From: Pelobacter sp.
Lineage (GTDB): Bacteria; Desulfobacterota; Desulfuromonadia; Geobacterales; Pseudopelobacteraceae
Direction: 5' to 3'
DNA: 64,000 nt
Assembly: GCA_030824515.1 (NCBI GenBank)
Contig: JAVBXN010000014.1
Span: 1 to 64,000 of the forward strand
Shown here: positions 61,868 to 64,000 of the stretch, piece by piece
Layout of the letters: every line of letters begins with the position of its first letter
Position numbering within the stretch: position 1 is the first letter of the stretch
The notes under the pieces: generated by a model
The model's input: the letters and a program-made list of their open reading frames with translations, nothing else
What the model was told of the DNA's origin: nothing
The model's database searches: none
Position numbers and translations under genes: made by a program

Positions 61868-62125
61868 ATGGAAAGAAAATACCTTGAAATGATAGGCATG
61901 GCTGCATCCGTAGGAACAGAATGCCTGAATTGACTTGAGTGGCACATGAAAGCCGCCCGTGAGGCGGGAGCGTCCAATCATGAATTAGCAGAAACCCTGA
62001 AAATGGCTCAACGTGTACGCATGGTCACTATCGGCAATCATGAAAAAATGACCGACACTATTCAGGATACTTTGAAGGAATTGGTCAACAGACAAAAATC
62101 GAAAGAAGGAGCAATGCCGACGTGA
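61868..62125 (+). CDS. AhpD-like (carboxymuconolactone decarboxylase fold) selenoprotein
   Basis: 85 residues if the TGA at 61931-61933 (codon 22) is read as selenocysteine. From ATG 61868 the frame gives MERKYLEMIGMAASVGTE then C19-L-N-U22-LEWH, followed by KAAREAGASNHELAETLKMAQ. This is the AhpD motif E-C-x-x-C-xxx-H with the second cysteine replaced by selenocysteine. The frame stays open to a stop at 62123-62125, which overlaps the next gene's GTG by 4 bases (GTGA). A hairpin follows the TGA. AhpD-like proteins are thiol-based peroxidase partners. A nonsense-mutated copy is the alternative, but the motif position argues against it. It is too short to be found by a search that ends at TGA. 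Confidence 0.8.
61953..61967 (+). promoter_or_regulatory. SECIS-like hairpin downstream of UGA in the AhpD-like gene
   Basis: CCGCC (61953-61957), loop CGTGA, GGCGG (61963-61967); stem begins 19 nt after the TGA and the loop lies 28-32 nt from the U of UGA. One of the first two loop bases is G, as in bacterial SECIS elements. Weaker than the cytochrome one because the stem is shorter. Confidence 0.55.
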
Positions 62126-62358
62126 GCAGAAACTTCACTGAAAACATAATCGAGGCGCCACGGGATGAGACCGTCTGCTGGTGCAGCGACGTTTCCAAAG
62201 GAACCATTCTTGAGGCGAAACGGAACGGCGCACGAAACATGGATGATATCCGCCGGATTACCGGGGCCTGCACGGTTGGCCGCTGCAAAGATCAATCGCC
62301 AAGGGGGCGTTGTTGCTCCATGGAAATCAAACGGCTGCTTGAGGCAGAAACCTTGTAA
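62122..62358 (+). CDS. BFD-like [2Fe-2S]-binding protein
   Basis: 78 residues from a GTG that overlaps the previous stop. Cysteine ligands CWC near residue 19-21 and CTVGRC near 50-55 (C-x-C...C-x4-C), typical of bacterioferritin-associated-ferredoxin-type domains. Probably an electron donor to a neighbouring redox enzyme, for example the selenoprotein with which it is translationally coupled. Confidence 0.85.
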   Translation: MSRNFTENIIEAPRDETVCWCSDVSKGTILEAKRNGARNMDDIRRITGACTVGRCKDQSPRGRCCSMEIKRLLEAETL

Positions 62359-62371
62359 AGCCGGAGGGAGC

Positions 62372-63040
62372 ATGAACCAGCAAATCGAAGAACAGGTATT
62401 GAGCAGGCAGAACCCGCATTGGGAAAAGACCTATGCCAGTATCCCGGAGATGTTTGGTGATGGACCGAGTGAACCGGTTCGCAAGGCAGCAGTAATCTTC
62501 AAACAGGAAGGCAAGACGAATATTCTGGAATTGGGTGGGGGCCAGGGGCGAGACACGGTCTACTTAGCCGGCAACGGATTCACTGTGACCAGCCTGGATT
62601 ACGCTGTTGAAGGGGTCAAGGCAATTACACAGAAGGCGCAGAAGGCCGGCGTTTCCCAAGCAGTCAGCACTCTTTGCCACGATGTACGGCAACCGCTGCC
62701 ATTTCCGGACGCATTCTTCGATGCCTGTTACTCCCATATGCTCTTCTGTATGGCTCTTACCACCGCCGAACTGGAGTGTCTTGCCGCGGAAATACTACGG
62801 GTGCTTAAGCCTGGGGGGCTCTGCATCTACACAGTCAGGCATATCGGTGACGCCCACCATGGCACAGGAATCCACCGGGGTGAGGACATGTACGAGACAG
62901 GTGGCTTCATCGTACACTTCTTCTGCAAAGAAAAAATCGAGCACCTGGCAACGGGCTATGAATTCGTCAATGTGGAAGAGTTCGTAGAGGGGGCGCTACC
63001 ACGCAAGCTCTTTGCGGTTACAATGAAAAAGAGCCTGTAA
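62372..63040 (+). CDS. Class I SAM-dependent methyltransferase (TehB/ArsM-like)
   Basis: 222 residues from the ATG at 62372 (GGAGGGA site); a frame from 62165 overlaps the BFD gene and is rejected. SAM motif I ILELGGGQGRDTVYLA, motif II TSLDYAVEGVKA, and post-motif LKPGGLCIYTVRH. The layout is that of small thiol or metalloid methyltransferases (TehB for tellurite; ArsM for arsenite). The classical ArsM cysteine set is not evident. In an arsP-containing operon methylation of arsenic, selenium or tellurium is likely; substrate unproven. Confidence 0.85.
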   Translation: MNQQIEEQVLSRQNPHWEKTYASIPEMFGDGPSEPVRKAAVIFKQEGKTNILELGGGQGRDTVYLAGNGFTVTSLDYAVEGVKAITQKAQKAGVSQAVSTLCHDVRQPLPFPDAFFDACYSHMLFCMALTTAELECLAAEILRVLKPGGLCIYTVRHIGDAHHGTGIHRGEDMYETGGFIVHFFCKEKIEHLATGYEFVNVEEFVEGALPRKLFAVTMKKSL

Positions 63041-63098
63041 ATACCCCGGGCCACCTGCAGAGGATACATGGAAAATAAACCAAAAAGGAGAAAGCGTA

Positions 63099-63329
63099 AT
63101 GAAAATCGAAGTATTGGGCACCGGCTGCTCCAAATGCAAGACTCTGTATGAAAACACGAATAAAGCACTGCAAGAGAGCGGCAAGAACGCCGAAGTTGTC
63201 AAGGTCGAGGACATCCCCTCCATCATGAAATACGGCGTGATGAGCACGCCGGCGCTGGTTATCGACGGCAAGGTCAAGTTTTCCGGTAAGCTGGCATCGG
63301 TGGCCGAAATCATCGGGATGCTGCCATGA
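63099..63329 (+). CDS. Thioredoxin-like small redox protein (TM0996 type)
   Basis: 76 residues. Active site GCSKC near the N-terminus and the cis-Pro motif STPALVIDGKV. Family of archaeal/bacterial glutaredoxin-like small disulfide proteins. Often found with ArsP-type permeases and CcdA. It overlaps the next gene by 4 bases. Confidence 0.92.
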   Translation: MKIEVLGTGCSKCKTLYENTNKALQESGKNAEVVKVEDIPSIMKYGVMSTPALVIDGKVKFSGKLASVAEIIGMLP

Positions 63330-63703
63330 GATGGCTCACAGTCATGTCACTTCTGTTAGGCGCAACAATCGCCCACGCCGAGCTGCCTTCCTCCAACGAT
63401 GCCGCCATTCGCGCCGCGTTGTCATCCGGCCGGCCAACAGTGGCGGACTTCGGCGCCCGAACCTGCATCCCCTGCAAAAAGATGGCTCCGATTCTGGAAG
63501 AGCTTAATCGCGAACTGAACGGCAAGGCCAATGTGACCTTTACCGACGTCTGGGCAACACCTGGCCTTGCGCAGGACTATCGGGTCCAGATGATCCCGAC
63601 CCAGATATTCTTTGATGCCAAAGGCAAGGAAGTAAAACGCCATATGGGTTTCATGAACAAGCCGGATATCTTGAAAGAGCTGAAGGCGGCCGGTCTCAAA
63701 TGA
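63326..63703 (+). CDS. Periplasmic thioredoxin-family protein
   Basis: 125 residues. Signal peptide (LTVMSLLLGATIAHA), active site ARTCIPCKKM, and cis-Pro loop VQMIPTQIFFD. Exported reductant or oxidant kept in the reduced state by CcdA, whose gene overlaps it by 4 bases. Confidence 0.92.
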   Translation: MRWLTVMSLLLGATIAHAELPSSNDAAIRAALSSGRPTVADFGARTCIPCKKMAPILEELNRELNGKANVTFTDVWATPGLAQDYRVQMIPTQIFFDAKGKEVKRHMGFMNKPDILKELKAAGLK

Positions 63704-64000
63704 CCTTCCTCGACAATATCGAGCAGATCATCACCCTCTATCCGATTCTGGCCTTCGGCGCGGTCTTTCTGGCCGGGGTTCTGTCATCGGCCTCGCCCTG
63801 CGTGCTGGCTACCATACCGCTGGTAGTTGGTTTTGTCGGGGGCTACAGCGATGGCGACCGGGGCAGGGCCTTCCGCTATTCGCTGGTTTTTGTTCTGGGG
63901 CTGTCGCTGACCTTTACCGCTTTTGGCGCGGCGGCCGGCCTGCTGGGAACCATGTTCGGCACCCTGGGTGGCCCCTGGTATCTGATCGCGGGGATTATCG
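63700..64000 (+). CDS. ccdA: CcdA/DsbD-type thiol transporter (3' end outside window)
   Basis: The first 100 codons of a membrane protein: FLAGVLSSASPCVLATIPLVVGFVGG contains the conserved SPC motif of the first CcdA helix, and RGRAFRYSLVFVLGLSLTFT the next. CcdA carries electrons from cytoplasmic thioredoxin to the periplasm and would serve the two thioredoxin-like proteins upstream. The start ATG overlaps the previous stop. Confidence 0.9.
   Translation, partial: MTFLDNIEQIITLYPILAFGAVFLAGVLSSASPCVLATIPLVVGFVGGYSDGDRGRAFRYSLVFVLGLSLTFTAFGAAAGLLGTMFGTLGGPWYLIAGII

Overview
The window looks like chromosomal DNA of an anaerobic, metal-respiring deltaproteobacterium of the Geobacter / Trichlorobacter / Pelobacter propionicus type. 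The grounds are the number of c-type cytochromes, the Arr arsenate reductase, the abundance of sigma-54 activators, two genes that appear to use UGA as selenocysteine, and housekeeping genes of that type. The genus is an inference. No rRNA, tRNA, CRISPR array, transposase or integrase was seen.

Layout. (1) 1-17.9 kb: the 3' part of a giant gene (>4,370 codons here, start outside the window) made of about 500 octapeptide repeats. The array has an exact 408-bp super-repeat and a second 240-bp one, and ends in a calcium-binding, type I secretion-like tail. It is followed by a GT41/second-glycosyltransferase fusion, a DUF4422-like protein and an FkbM methyltransferase, which together look like a surface-protein glycosylation locus. 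(2) 18.0-30.8 kb: core genes, mostly on the minus strand: an NtrC-type two-component pair, rimO, yajQ, two lolA-like genes, cheA, cheY and gatCAB; then rplM-rpsI on plus.

(3) 30.9-45.6 kb: an arsenic island. On minus, a PhnD-like binding protein, histidine kinase and sigma-54 regulator precede a triheme cytochrome c7, arrA, arrB, a TorD-like chaperone and a ferredoxin. Around them lie arsR, a large chemoreceptor, a PstS-like protein, arsC and acr3. Two near-identical inverted repeats, one at the sensor operon and one at arsC, sit between the -35 and -10 boxes and look like ArsR operators. arsR and arsC seem to be read from leaderless mRNAs.

(4) 45.8-58.4 kb: a chalcogen/sulfur-type island. 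It holds a CCG Fe-S oxidoreductase, a YeeE/YedE transporter, a TusA-like protein, a soluble kinase and a sigma-54 regulator. A well-matched sigma-54 promoter follows, then an 11-heme cytochrome gene interrupted by an in-frame TGA with a SECIS-like hairpin (ExtKL type), a tandem rhodanese (ExtH type), a PstS-like protein, small periplasmic proteins, a porin (ExtI type) and a LysR regulator.

(5) 58.7-64 kb: a second ArsR-controlled operon: DUF2703, an ArsP-like permease, a broken cation-efflux gene, an HdrA-like small protein, a ferredoxin, a small exported protein, an AhpD-like gene with a CxxU motif, a BFD-type [2Fe-2S] protein, a methyltransferase, two thioredoxin-like proteins and the start of ccdA. 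Regions 3-5 together combine arsenate respiration, arsenic detoxification and probable selenium/tellurium/sulfur oxyanion chemistry.
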